Below are positions 28,547-36,994 of a stretch of 64,000 nucleotides of DNA, one piece after another. A program made the translations under genes and the position numbers. The DNA is from Iodobacter violaceini (lineage in GTDB: Bacteria; Pseudomonadota; Gammaproteobacteria; Burkholderiales; Chitinibacteraceae). Numbering within the stretch: the first letter of the stretch is position 1; each line of letters opens with the position of its first letter. The stretch covers positions 62,001-126,000 of the forward strand of contig NZ_JAAOLX010000003.1 of NCBI RefSeq assembly GCF_011601265.1, read 5' to 3'. A model generated the notes under the pieces. The model saw nothing but the letters and a program-made list of their open reading frames with translations. It was not told the DNA's origin and searched no databases.

Positions 28547-29386
28547 ATGAAAATCATCCATAGCATTGAAGAGCTGCGCGCATGGCGTGCCACAGTTGGC
28601 ACAGTTGCCTTTGTCCCCACCATGGGCAATTTACACGCCGGCCACATGACCTTAATTGATGCTGCACGCAAAGAAGCTGAGCATATTGTGGTCAGTATTT
28701 TTGTGAACCGCCTGCAATTTGGCCAGGGCGAAGATTTTGAAATCTATCCGCGTACCTTAGAGCAGGATGCCGCGCTGATTGCAGCACAGGGTGGCGTGGA
28801 TGTGATTTTTGCACCAGACGAAAAAGTCCTCTACCCCAAAGTGATCCAGCAATATCAGGTAGAACCGCCAGCAATACAAGATGAGCTGTGCGGCGCATTC
28901 CGCCCGGGCCATTTCCGCGGCGTAGCGACGGTAGTTACCAAGCTGTTTAATATTGTGCAGCCTAATGTAGCCTGTTTCGGCAAAAAAGATTACCAGCAGC
29001 TTTTTGTTATTAAAAGCATGGTGGAAGACTTAAACCAGCCGGTCAGGATTGTGCCCGTAGACACAGGCCGTGCAGCAGATGGCTTGGCGCTTTCTTCCCG
29101 CAACGGCTATCTCAGCGCGGCACATAAGCTTGAAGCCACCCGCATTTATCATCATCTGAGCCGCATGAAAGCCGCCATTGAAGCAGGGGAGCGTGATTAC
29201 GAGCGCCTCAGCGCAGAAACTACCGGCGACTTACTGGCTCACGGCTGGGTCAGCGTGGATTATGTAGAAATGCGTAATGCACTGACGCTCAAACCTGCAG
29301 CGGTAAACGATCACCAGCTTGTGATCCTGATCGCCGCGCGCCTGGGCCACACCCGCCTGATTGATAATATCGAAATCAGCTTGTAA
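28547..29386 (+). CDS. panC: Pantothenate synthetase PanC
   Basis: ATP-dependent joining of pantoate and beta-alanine. 279 residues with the nucleotidyltransferase HIGH-like motif in [16 protein letters not shown] (about 23-38), [18 protein letters not shown] near 52-69, [16 protein letters not shown] near 143-158 and the KMSKS-equivalent region [12 protein letters not shown] near 178-189. One detail: FVNRLQF has Arg-Leu where most PanC proteins have Pro-x-QF. Second gene of panBC; a hairpin follows the stop. Confidence 0.96.
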   Translation: MKIIHSIEELRAWRATVGTVAFVPTMGNLHAGHMTLIDAARKEAEHIVVSIFVNRLQFGQGEDFEIYPRTLEQDAALIAAQGGVDVIFAPDEKVLYPKVIQQYQVEPPAIQDELCGAFRPGHFRGVATVVTKLFNIVQPNVACFGKKDYQQLFVIKSMVEDLNQPVRIVPVDTGRAADGLALSSRNGYLSAAHKLEATRIYHHLSRMKAAIEAGERDYERLSAETTGDLLAHGWVSVDYVEMRNALTLKPAAVNDHQLVILIAARLGHTRLIDNIEISL

Positions 29387-29390
29387 TCAA

Positions 29391-29415
29391 ATGAGCGGGC
29401 AAATTGCCCGCTCAT
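29391..29415. terminator. Hairpin after panC
   Basis: ATGAGCGGGC and GCCCGCTCAT form a perfect 10-bp stem around AAATT, four bases past the panC stop. No T run follows, so it may act as an mRNA end-stabiliser or a weak terminator. Confidence 0.6.
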
Positions 29416-29740
29416 TGATGCTCAGGAACAACATCCCAACAAGCGCATAAGCACGCTGCAACACATCGGCCTGCCCGCATTAATCGCCGCATCCAGCCTG
29501 CCACCCCTTGCTTTTTCCGCATCCCAAATGCGGTTCTCCCTTGTTCATCCCCGCTATCCCAAGCCTTTTTTCAAAACCAAACCTGATAAAACCGGGCAAA
29601 GGTAAGCCATTACGCCTGCCTGCTTGCAAAAAACTTATTGGCAAGACAAGGCAATAAATAGCTTCTTCTACTAAATTGAGGAAATGCCGACAGATTAAAC
29701 AGATGCCCAGCATGCAACACCTTTCTATATCGACCACGCC
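29416..29740. other. Gap between panC and the signalling island
   Basis: About 325 bases with no credible gene on either strand. A promoter for the island is expected here but I cannot pick a convincing one. No repeat element is evident. Confidence 0.4.
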
Positions 29741-32275
29741 ATGAAAGCAGCCTTCTTAAAAAAAGACGGGGTAATCGGTGTCGCCGTGCTGCTGGTATAT
29801 CTGGCTACTTTGCTGTTTACCTCTTTGATATCCAACCTTGAGCAGCGCGCTTACGATGCCGGGGTAAAGCTGACTTCCCGCAATATTGATGCACGGATTG
29901 CCGTTATCGCCATTGATCAGACCAGTATCGACAATATCGGGCGCTGGCCATGGTCACGTGAAATTCATGCCCAGCTGATTGATAAGCTGGCAGGTGCAGG
30001 GGCCAAAGTCATTGCCACAAGCGTGTTCTTTACCGAGCCGCAGCAAGACCGGGGCCTTGTATATATCGAAAAACTGTATCGCCTGTATAAAGAAGACGCC
30101 TCAGCGCCCAACAGCGTGACATGGGCGGCCATGGGGTCGGTTTTTAACGAAGCAGTTGTTAAGCTCAATGTGGATCAGCAGCTGGCTGGCAGCGTAGCTA
30201 AGGCAGGTAATGTCATTCTGCCGATGCTGTTTGAATTAGGCGAGGCGCAGGGCGAGCCAGATAAACCGCTCCAGCCTGCCGTCAGAAAATGGGAGCTGGA
30301 GGCCACAGGCAACCCCTCCAATGGCTGGCCCACTTCGGCCAGAGGTGCAACTCAGCCTTTAAGCATGATTGCCGCCAGTGCAGCAGGGATTGGCAGCGAA
30401 AGCATTGTGCCGGATGACGACGGCGTCGTGCGCAGCATTCCGCTGGCAGTGCGCTATTTCGATCAGATTTATCCAACCTTCCCGCTTGTCGCTGCGGCCA
30501 GAAGCCTGAACCTTGGCCCTAAGCAAATTAAACTCAGCCTTGGCGAATCAATCAGCCTTGCAAAGGTAAAACTGCCTGTCAGTGCCGATGCTGCTTTTCG
30601 CCCTTATTTCTACCCCAACCAAAATGGCAAGGCCGCCTTTCCTGTTGATTCTTTTTACGATGTGCAGGCAGGGAAAATCCCGCTGGATAAATACAAAGGC
30701 AAAATTGTATTAATAGGTGCAACCGCACTGGGCATCGGCTCATCTTTAGTCACGCCCATTTCCCCTAATGAAGCCCCCGTGATCATTGCGGCCCACACCT
30801 TATCCAGCCTGCTGCAACAGCATTATTTTGTATCCCCATCCTGGAGCCCGCTGTTTTCACTGGCGCTGGCGCTTCTGATTACCCTCTATCTTTCCTTGTT
30901 GTTGCCCAGGCTCAAAGCCGGCCCGGCAGCCATGCTGACCAGTGCCCTCTTTCTGCTGCTTTTAATCAGCCACTTTGTGCTGATGAGCCAATCCATGCTG
31001 TGGATTCATTTAATGGGGCCAGCCAGCTTATTACTGCTCGGCCATGGTTTACTCACCACCAAACGTTATTTAGTCAGCGAGCAAAAAGAAGAAAAATCGA
31101 CAGCAGAATCTGCCGAATCCAACCGGATGCTGGGCATGGCTTTTCAGGGGCAGGGCCAGCTGGATATGGCGTTTGAAAAACTGTCCAAAGTGCCTTTAGA
31201 CGATGGAATGATGGGGGTTTTATATAACCTGGCACTGGATTTTGAAAGAAAGCGTCAGTTTAATAAGGCCGAAGCGGTTTACCAGTATATGGCGGGCCAC
31301 AACCCCAAATACCGTGATCTGGAAGCCAAATTAAAACGTGCCCATCAGATGTCAGAAACCGTGATGCTGGGTGGTGGCTCAGGCGGCGGCGTTAATGGCA
31401 GCATGCTGCTGGAAGACGGCAGCGTAGAAAAGCCCATGCTGGGGCGCTATCAGGTCGAAAAAGAGCTGGGCAAAGGGGCGATGGGCATCGTTTACCTTGG
31501 CAAAGACCCCAAAATTGGCCGTGATGTGGCAATCAAAACCATGTCGCTCTCGCAAGAATTTGAAGCAGATCAGCTGGATGAAGCCCGGCAGCGTTTTTTC
31601 AGAGAGGCCGAAACGGCAGGGCGGCTCAATCATCCCAATATCGTCACAATTTTTGATGCGGGTGAAGAGCACGACCTCTGTTATATCGCCATGGAATTCC
31701 TTAAAGGTAAGGACTTACTGGCCTATACCAAGGTGGACCATTTATTGCCATTGGTTGATTGTGCAAGTATTGTCCGGCAAGTTGCAGAAGCCCTGCAGTA
31801 TGCCCATGTGCAACATGTAGTCCACCGCGATATCAAGCCCGCCAATATTATGTATGAGCCCACCGAAAAAATCGTAAAAGTAACCGATTTTGGTATCGCC
31901 AGAATTACTGATTCAAGCAAAACCCGCACCGGCATGGTTTTGGGAACGCCGTCTTATATGTCGCCCGAGCAGCTTTCAGGCAAAAAAATAGATGGCCGCT
32001 CTGATTTATTTTCCCTGGGGGTCATGCTTTACCAGCTCAGTACCGGCAGTCTGCCTTTCACCGGTGAATCGATGGCCGAACTTATGTACAAAATAGCCAA
32101 TGATGCACCGCAGGACCCCCGGCTGATTAACCCTCAATTACCGCCCATGCTGGCCGCCATTATTATGAAAGCCTTACAAAAAGACGAAACCACCCGCTTC
32201 CAGACTGGCGCACACTTTGCGGCCGCGATGGCTAAACTTGAAGCCGGATTACGCACAAGAGAAGCTAATGCTTAA
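29741..32275 (+). CDS. CHASE2-domain membrane serine/threonine protein kinase
   Basis: 844 residues. An N-terminal TM segment (VIGVAVLLVYLATLLFTSLI) leads into a periplasmic CHASE2 sensor (about 35-345; VIAIDQTSIDNIGRWPWSRE is typical). Three TM segments follow near 355-445, then a TPR-like helical linker (GQLDMAFEKLS) and a C-terminal Hanks-type kinase (about 565-835). Kinase motifs are complete: LGKGAMGIVYLG, VAIKTM, HRDIKPANIMY, VTDFGIAR and the GTPSYMSPEQ segment. It should phosphorylate Ser/Thr on cytoplasmic targets in response to an extracytoplasmic signal. The PP2C gene overlaps its end by 8 bases, and an FHA reader follows, so these three form one phospho-signalling unit. Confidence 0.92.
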   Translation: MKAAFLKKDGVIGVAVLLVYLATLLFTSLISNLEQRAYDAGVKLTSRNIDARIAVIAIDQTSIDNIGRWPWSREIHAQLIDKLAGAGAKVIATSVFFTEPQQDRGLVYIEKLYRLYKEDASAPNSVTWAAMGSVFNEAVVKLNVDQQLAGSVAKAGNVILPMLFELGEAQGEPDKPLQPAVRKWELEATGNPSNGWPTSARGATQPLSMIAASAAGIGSESIVPDDDGVVRSIPLAVRYFDQIYPTFPLVAAARSLNLGPKQIKLSLGESISLAKVKLPVSADAAFRPYFYPNQNGKAAFPVDSFYDVQAGKIPLDKYKGKIVLIGATALGIGSSLVTPISPNEAPVIIAAHTLSSLLQQHYFVSPSWSPLFSLALALLITLYLSLLLPRLKAGPAAMLTSALFLLLLISHFVLMSQSMLWIHLMGPASLLLLGHGLLTTKRYLVSEQKEEKSTAESAESNRMLGMAFQGQGQLDMAFEKLSKVPLDDGMMGVLYNLALDFERKRQFNKAEAVYQYMAGHNPKYRDLEAKLKRAHQMSETVMLGGGSGGGVNGSMLLEDGSVEKPMLGRYQVEKELGKGAMGIVYLGKDPKIGRDVAIKTMSLSQEFEADQLDEARQRFFREAETAGRLNHPNIVTIFDAGEEHDLCYIAMEFLKGKDLLAYTKVDHLLPLVDCASIVRQVAEALQYAHVQHVVHRDIKPANIMYEPTEKIVKVTDFGIARITDSSKTRTGMVLGTPSYMSPEQLSGKKIDGRSDLFSLGVMLYQLSTGSLPFTGESMAELMYKIANDAPQDPRLINPQLPPMLAAIIMKALQKDETTRFQTGAHFAAAMAKLEAGLRTREANA

Positions 32276-33098
32276 CCTCTCACAAGCGCTGGAAATGGCG
32301 GGCTTAACCGATTCCGGCCTGCATCGCGATCATAATGAAGACACCATTCACTTTAATGCTGAAAAAGGCCTTGTGGTGCTGGCCGATGGTATGGGCGGCT
32401 ATAACGCCGGAGAAGTAGCCAGCGGAATCGCCGTAGAAATGGTGTGCCATGTGGTGCATGACGCAATGCAATCCAACTTTCCCCTGCACTTGCAAAGGCC
32501 GGACAGCCTTTGGCCCGCAGCACATGATGTACTGATGGCAGCGGTGCATTATGCTAATCAGTCTATTTACGGCACTGCACAAAGCCAGCCACAGTGTGCA
32601 GGAATGGGCACCACACTGGTTTGCGCGCTGTTTTATGATTCACGCCTGGCCGTTGCCCATGTGGGCGATTCCAGGCTCTATCGCCTGCGGGGAGAAGAAT
32701 TCATCCAGCTCACAAGAGATCACTCTTTTTTACAAGAACAAATAGACAGCGGCATCATTACGGCTGAAGACGCACGGCACTCCACATATAAAAATTTAGT
32801 CACCCGCGCAGTAGGAATAGAGAGTGGCGTACAGGCCGAATTACACGAACACGCGGTATTGCCCGGCGATATTTATTTATTTTGCTCAGATGGCCTCAGC
32901 GATATGGCGGATGATTGCGATATTGCAGACACAATTACGGCTTTTAGCAGCAATATAGAGCTTGGCAGCAGGCAATTGATCCAGCTGGCCAACGATATGG
33001 GGGGAAAAGACAATATCTCTGCCATATTAGTAAGAGTAAAAGAAGCTTTCCCGGCCAATACTGGTTTGTGGTCAAAAATGAGTGCCTGGTTTACTTAG
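32268..33098 (+). CDS. PP2C-family serine/threonine phosphatase
   Basis: 276 residues, one PPM/PP2C domain. Metal-binding motifs are kept: HRDHNEDTIHF near 18-28, LVVLADGMGGYNAGEVAS near 35-52, CALFYDSRLAVAHVGDSRLY near 120-139, LFCSDGLSDM near 200-210 and MGGKDNISAILV near 245-256. It would reverse the upstream kinase. The start is ATG 32268, overlapping the kinase stop by 8 bases; a longer frame from 32217 lies inside the kinase domain and is not needed. Soluble, cytoplasmic. Confidence 0.93.
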   Translation: MLNLSQALEMAGLTDSGLHRDHNEDTIHFNAEKGLVVLADGMGGYNAGEVASGIAVEMVCHVVHDAMQSNFPLHLQRPDSLWPAAHDVLMAAVHYANQSIYGTAQSQPQCAGMGTTLVCALFYDSRLAVAHVGDSRLYRLRGEEFIQLTRDHSFLQEQIDSGIITAEDARHSTYKNLVTRAVGIESGVQAELHEHAVLPGDIYLFCSDGLSDMADDCDIADTITAFSSNIELGSRQLIQLANDMGGKDNISAILVRVKEAFPANTGLWSKMSAWFT

Positions 33099-33176
33099 TC
33101 AGATTCTGTTTTAAGAGCGCTGCATTTATAAAAACGGCTCACTAAACAGGTCTTTTATCCAAGAAGAGAAACAATT

Positions 33177-33923
33177 ATGGCCAAAATCGTTCTTAGTCTG
33201 GACGGCGTTTTAATTAAAGAAATCAAGCTCAATAAAGAGCGGTTCACCATTGGCCGCCGTCCGGGTAATGATTTACAAATAGATAATCTTGCCGTATCCG
33301 GAGAGCACGCCGTATTAATCATGCAAGGCTCAAATGTACTGATTGAAGATTTAAACAGCACCAATGGCACTAAAGTGAATCATCACGATATTCAAAAAGA
33401 GCGGTTGAAAGAAGGTGATGAGATTTTAGTAGGCAAACATATTCTGCGTTATTACAGCGAAAAGCCAACTGACAACACAGACTTTGAAAAAACCATGATG
33501 ATGGGCCGCCCGCCTGTGATGGCCAAACCTGCGCCGCCCTCCCCGGCCGCTGCTGCAGATATCCCGCCACCTGCTCCGGCAGCGCCTCCTGTACAGCCTT
33601 TGGCGGCCCAGCCGCAGGCAGCCCCCGCGGCCCCAGCCCAGCCCGATGTACTTCCTCAGCAACTTGGCGTCATCAAAGTGCTCTCTGGAGCCAATACCGG
33701 AAAAGAGCTGGAGCTCAATAAAAAACTCACAACACTTGGCAAAACAGGCGTGCAAGTGGCCGTTATTACAAAGCGGCCACAAGGCTATTTCCTGACCCAT
33801 GTAGAAGGCGAACACCATCCCACGGTTAATAAAAAAGAGATTGGTGTCCACGCTCATTTACTGCAAGAAAAAGACATCATCGAGCTATTGGGGATCGAGA
33901 TGACTTTCTTTTATCGCAGCTGA
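33177..33923 (+). CDS. FHA-domain protein
   Basis: 248 residues. An N-terminal FHA domain (about 18-95) shows the phosphothreonine-binding motifs FTIGRRPGNDLQIDNLAVSG and EHAV, then LNSTNGTKVN. A Pro/Ala-rich linker (about 115-165) follows and a second FHA-like beta domain closes the protein (GKELELNKKLTTLGKTGVQV onward) but lacks the GR and NGT marks, so it probably does not bind phosphothreonine. A GAAGAGAAAC stretch precedes the ATG. Family knowledge: FHA proteins dock onto targets phosphorylated by Hanks kinases; here the obvious partner is the kinase two genes upstream. Confidence 0.9.
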   Translation: MAKIVLSLDGVLIKEIKLNKERFTIGRRPGNDLQIDNLAVSGEHAVLIMQGSNVLIEDLNSTNGTKVNHHDIQKERLKEGDEILVGKHILRYYSEKPTDNTDFEKTMMMGRPPVMAKPAPPSPAAAADIPPPAPAAPPVQPLAAQPQAAPAAPAQPDVLPQQLGVIKVLSGANTGKELELNKKLTTLGKTGVQVAVITKRPQGYFLTHVEGEHHPTVNKKEIGVHAHLLQEKDIIELLGIEMTFFYRS

Positions 33924-33925
33924 AA

Positions 33926-36142
33926 ATGAAAGCCAGCTTCCGCAAACACTGGCCACAAGTATTACTCGGTGCACTGCTGCTGCTGCTGGCCCTGATGCAC
34001 GTCCTTGGCACTCCCCGCCTTCCCACCCTCAGCCAGATAGATGTTTATCTTTACGATGTACGGTTAAGGCTGGGAATGCCGGGTGGCGTTGATTCAAGGA
34101 TTGTGATTGTTGATATTGATGAAAAAAGTCTGGGCGAGCTTGGCCGCTGGCCATGGCGGCGTGATCATCTGGCAAAACTGATCGATCAGCTATTCGATCA
34201 CTATCAGATTAAAACCATCGGTTTTGACGTGGTTTTTGCCGAGCCCGATGAAAGCTCCGGCCTTCCTGTCTTACGCAGAATGGCGGCCAATGAATTAAGC
34301 ACAAACACCGCCTTTAAAAACGAATTAAACAGGCTGACCCCAGAGCTGGACACCGATGCACGCTTTGCCAAAGCCCTGAGTAACCGCTCTGTGATTACCG
34401 GCTTTTATTTTAGTAATGAAGCCAAAGCAGTTTCCAGCGGAACCCTCCCCCCTGCCATTCTTAAAGCAAGCGATTTAGCCCCTGTCTCTAAGCAGATTGT
34501 GGGAGGGAAAAACTATGGGGGCAATTTGCCCGGCTTGCAGCAGGCCGCCGGGCATGGCGGCCATTTTGTGCCCATTCTGGATAGTGATGGCATTGCCAGG
34601 CGTGTGTCATTAGTCGTAAAAATTGGCGAAGATTATTATCCTGCCCTCGGTTTAGCACTCGCCAGAATGGCATTAGGCCAGGAAGTGTTTTCCCCTGTGC
34701 TTGAAGAAAGCACAGAAGGTGTTTACGCGCTGGAAGCATTTCGCTTAGGCAACCGGCGCTTGCCTGTTAATGAAAACGGCTGGGCACTGATCCCCTTTAA
34801 AGGCCCGCAGGGAAGTTTTCCCTATGTTTCAGCTGCAGATGTTATTTCAGGCAAAGTAAGCCCTGAAATACTTAAAGATAAAATTGTTTTACTCGGCACC
34901 ACCGCGCCAGGCTTAAAAGACTTACGCGCAACCCCGGTAGGCGAATCTTATGCAGGGGTTGAGATTCATGCCAATTTAATTGCCGCGATTCTGGATCAGT
35001 CTCTGCCCCAGCACCCCGGCTATTTATTTGGCGCAGAATTTTTGCTGCTGCTGATTCTGGGCCCGTTGCTGATTTGGGTGCTGATCCGCTTCTCACCGCT
35101 TTTTGCCAGTGTATTTTGCCTGTTGCTGATGCTTTTTCTGACTGCGGGCAATATAGCACTCTGGCACTACGCCCATCTTGATATGCCACTGGCCGCATCT
35201 TTAATGATCATTGTGGGCCTCTACACCCTGAATATGGCCTATGGCTATTTCTTTGAAAGCCGCCGTAAGCGCCAGCTCACCCAATTATTCGGCCAGTACG
35301 TTGTGCCAGAGCTGGTTGAACGCATGAGCGAAGATCCGGAAAAATACACCATGGAAGGCCAGAACCGCCCTCTTACCGTGCTATTTACCGATGTAAGAAG
35401 CTTTACCAAAATATCCGAAGGCATGCCGGCCGATGAGTTAAGCCGTTTTATGAATGAGTTTCTGACCGAAATCTCAACCGTCATCAGACATCAGCACCTG
35501 GGAACCATTGATAAATACATCGGCGATTGCGTAATGGCTTTTTGGGGAGCCCCGGTTTTTGACCCGGATCACGCCCAGAATGCAGTACTGGCCTCTTTAG
35601 AGATTCAGGAAGCGATTCATCAGCTCAACCCCAGGCTGGCCGCACGCAACTGGCCCGCCATTTCTGTTGGCGTGGGTGTCAATACAGGTAATGTCACGGT
35701 TGGTGATATGGGATCGCAATTCAGAATGAATTACACCGTCATGGGCGATGCCGTGAATCTGGCATCCAGGGTGGAGAGCTTAACCAAATATTACGGAGTG
35801 AGTATTTTGGTCAGCGAAAACACCCGCAACGCCGCCCCCAACCTGGTTTACCGCGAAATAGACCGGGTACGCGTGATGGGGAAAACAGAGGCCGTCACCC
35901 TTTACGAGCCTCTGCCACTCACCCGCCACGATGAGGCCGCACTCATCCTCTTTCATGAAAGCCTCAAACTCTATCGTAAGCAAGAGTGGGATCTGGCCGA
36001 AATGCAGCTCCTTAATCTGCAGAAAATAACCGCAGAAAACGAGCATCATCTTTACAGTGTTTACTTAGAAAGAATCCAGAATTTCAGGCGTAATCCACCC
36101 GGCAGTAACTGGGATGGCGTACATCAATTTGACAGCAAATAG
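33926..36142 (+). CDS. CHASE2-domain adenylate cyclase (class III)
   Basis: 738 residues: N-terminal TM (VLLGALLLLLALMHVL), CHASE2 sensor (about 35-360), three TM segments (about 365-440), then a class III cyclase domain (about 480-665). Both metal Asps are present (VLFTDVRSFTKI and DKYIGDCVMAFWG); the Lys of TIDKYIGD and the Asp of NYTVMGDAVNLASR fit ATP rather than GTP as substrate. The RxxxxxR-type transition-state residues follow (NLASRVESL). The CHASE2 part is a homologue of the one in the kinase upstream, so both may sense the same class of signal. The ATG follows the FHA stop by two bases, showing a tight operon. Confidence 0.92.
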   Translation: MKASFRKHWPQVLLGALLLLLALMHVLGTPRLPTLSQIDVYLYDVRLRLGMPGGVDSRIVIVDIDEKSLGELGRWPWRRDHLAKLIDQLFDHYQIKTIGFDVVFAEPDESSGLPVLRRMAANELSTNTAFKNELNRLTPELDTDARFAKALSNRSVITGFYFSNEAKAVSSGTLPPAILKASDLAPVSKQIVGGKNYGGNLPGLQQAAGHGGHFVPILDSDGIARRVSLVVKIGEDYYPALGLALARMALGQEVFSPVLEESTEGVYALEAFRLGNRRLPVNENGWALIPFKGPQGSFPYVSAADVISGKVSPEILKDKIVLLGTTAPGLKDLRATPVGESYAGVEIHANLIAAILDQSLPQHPGYLFGAEFLLLLILGPLLIWVLIRFSPLFASVFCLLLMLFLTAGNIALWHYAHLDMPLAASLMIIVGLYTLNMAYGYFFESRRKRQLTQLFGQYVVPELVERMSEDPEKYTMEGQNRPLTVLFTDVRSFTKISEGMPADELSRFMNEFLTEISTVIRHQHLGTIDKYIGDCVMAFWGAPVFDPDHAQNAVLASLEIQEAIHQLNPRLAARNWPAISVGVGVNTGNVTVGDMGSQFRMNYTVMGDAVNLASRVESLTKYYGVSILVSENTRNAAPNLVYREIDRVRVMGKTEAVTLYEPLPLTRHDEAALILFHESLKLYRKQEWDLAEMQLLNLQKITAENEHHLYSVYLERIQNFRRNPPGSNWDGVHQFDSK

Positions 36143-36153
36143 CAGGCCTCTCG

Positions 36154-36918
36154 ATGCACTTACGAATACTGGGGTGTAGTGGTGGAATAGGAGGTGCCAA
36201 CCGCACCACTTCATTTCTGCTCAATGATTCGATTCTGATCGATGCCGGCACAGGCGTGGGTGACCTGAGCTTTACGGCGCTCACCCGTATTGAGCATATT
36301 TTTCTGACCCACGCCCATCTTGACCACATCGCCTGCCTGCCCATGCTGGCCGATACTATTTTAGGCAGCCGCAGCGCCCCGCTTACCGTGTACGCCAGCG
36401 AAGCCACTTTAGGAGTATTAAAAAAGCATATTTTTAATTGGGCGGTCTGGCCCGACTTTAATCAGATTCCCAGCCGTGAAGCGCCTTTTCTGCGCTATGT
36501 CACCCTTGATACAGGGCAATCCTGCCGCATAGAAGAATGCACCATTACTGCTATTCCTGCAGTACACACCGTGCCTGCTGTGGGCTATCTGCTGGACAGC
36601 GGTAAAAACTCGCTTATTTTCAGCGGTGATTCAGTCTGCAGCCCTGCTTTCTGGGACATTGTGAATGCCACTGAAAATCTCAGCCATTTAATTATCGAAA
36701 CGGCATTCAGTAACCGGGAGTACGAGCTGGCCAATGCAGCCAAGCATTTTTGCCCGTTCACACTACTGGAGCAGCTCAAGCACCTCAGCCGCCCATGCCA
36801 GGTATTAGTCACCCACCTGAAGCCCGCTGATTCAGAGCTGACCATGCAAGAAATACTGCGGGACAATATGAGCTTAAGCATCAGCAGATTAGAACAAAAC
36901 CAGCTGATCCATTTTTAA
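36154..36918 (+). CDS. Metallo-beta-lactamase-fold protein, class II cyclic-nucleotide phosphodiesterase-like
   Basis: 254 residues. The metal-binding motif is FLTHAHLDHIACLPML (about 50-65), the HxHLDH form of class II 3',5'-cyclic-nucleotide phosphodiesterases. Other metal ligands: HTVPAVGYLL near 132-141, IFSGDSVCSP near 151-160 and VTHLKPAD near 212-219. The start begins MHLRILGCSGGIGG as in that family. It is 11 bases after the cyclase stop, so a phosphodiesterase that removes the cyclase product is the natural reading. RNase Z or general MBL hydrolases are the alternatives; substrate is inference. Confidence 0.82.
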   Translation: MHLRILGCSGGIGGANRTTSFLLNDSILIDAGTGVGDLSFTALTRIEHIFLTHAHLDHIACLPMLADTILGSRSAPLTVYASEATLGVLKKHIFNWAVWPDFNQIPSREAPFLRYVTLDTGQSCRIEECTITAIPAVHTVPAVGYLLDSGKNSLIFSGDSVCSPAFWDIVNATENLSHLIIETAFSNREYELANAAKHFCPFTLLEQLKHLSRPCQVLVTHLKPADSELTMQEILRDNMSLSISRLEQNQLIHF

Positions 36919-36994
36919 TCAGCACCCAGAGCATGCCCTATAACACTTTAAACCCCTGAACCTTATCGCCCCAAGCCATCCGTGAGTCATCATC

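Noticed and set aside
29480-29737. 85-codon minus-strand frame upstream of the kinase gene
   Set aside because: Cys-rich, no start signal, no family likeness; it lies in the likely promoter region of the island.
29741-33923. Type VI secretion regulatory module
   Set aside because: Kinase, phosphatase and FHA genes are present, but no sheath, tube, baseplate or TssJLM genes exist in the window.
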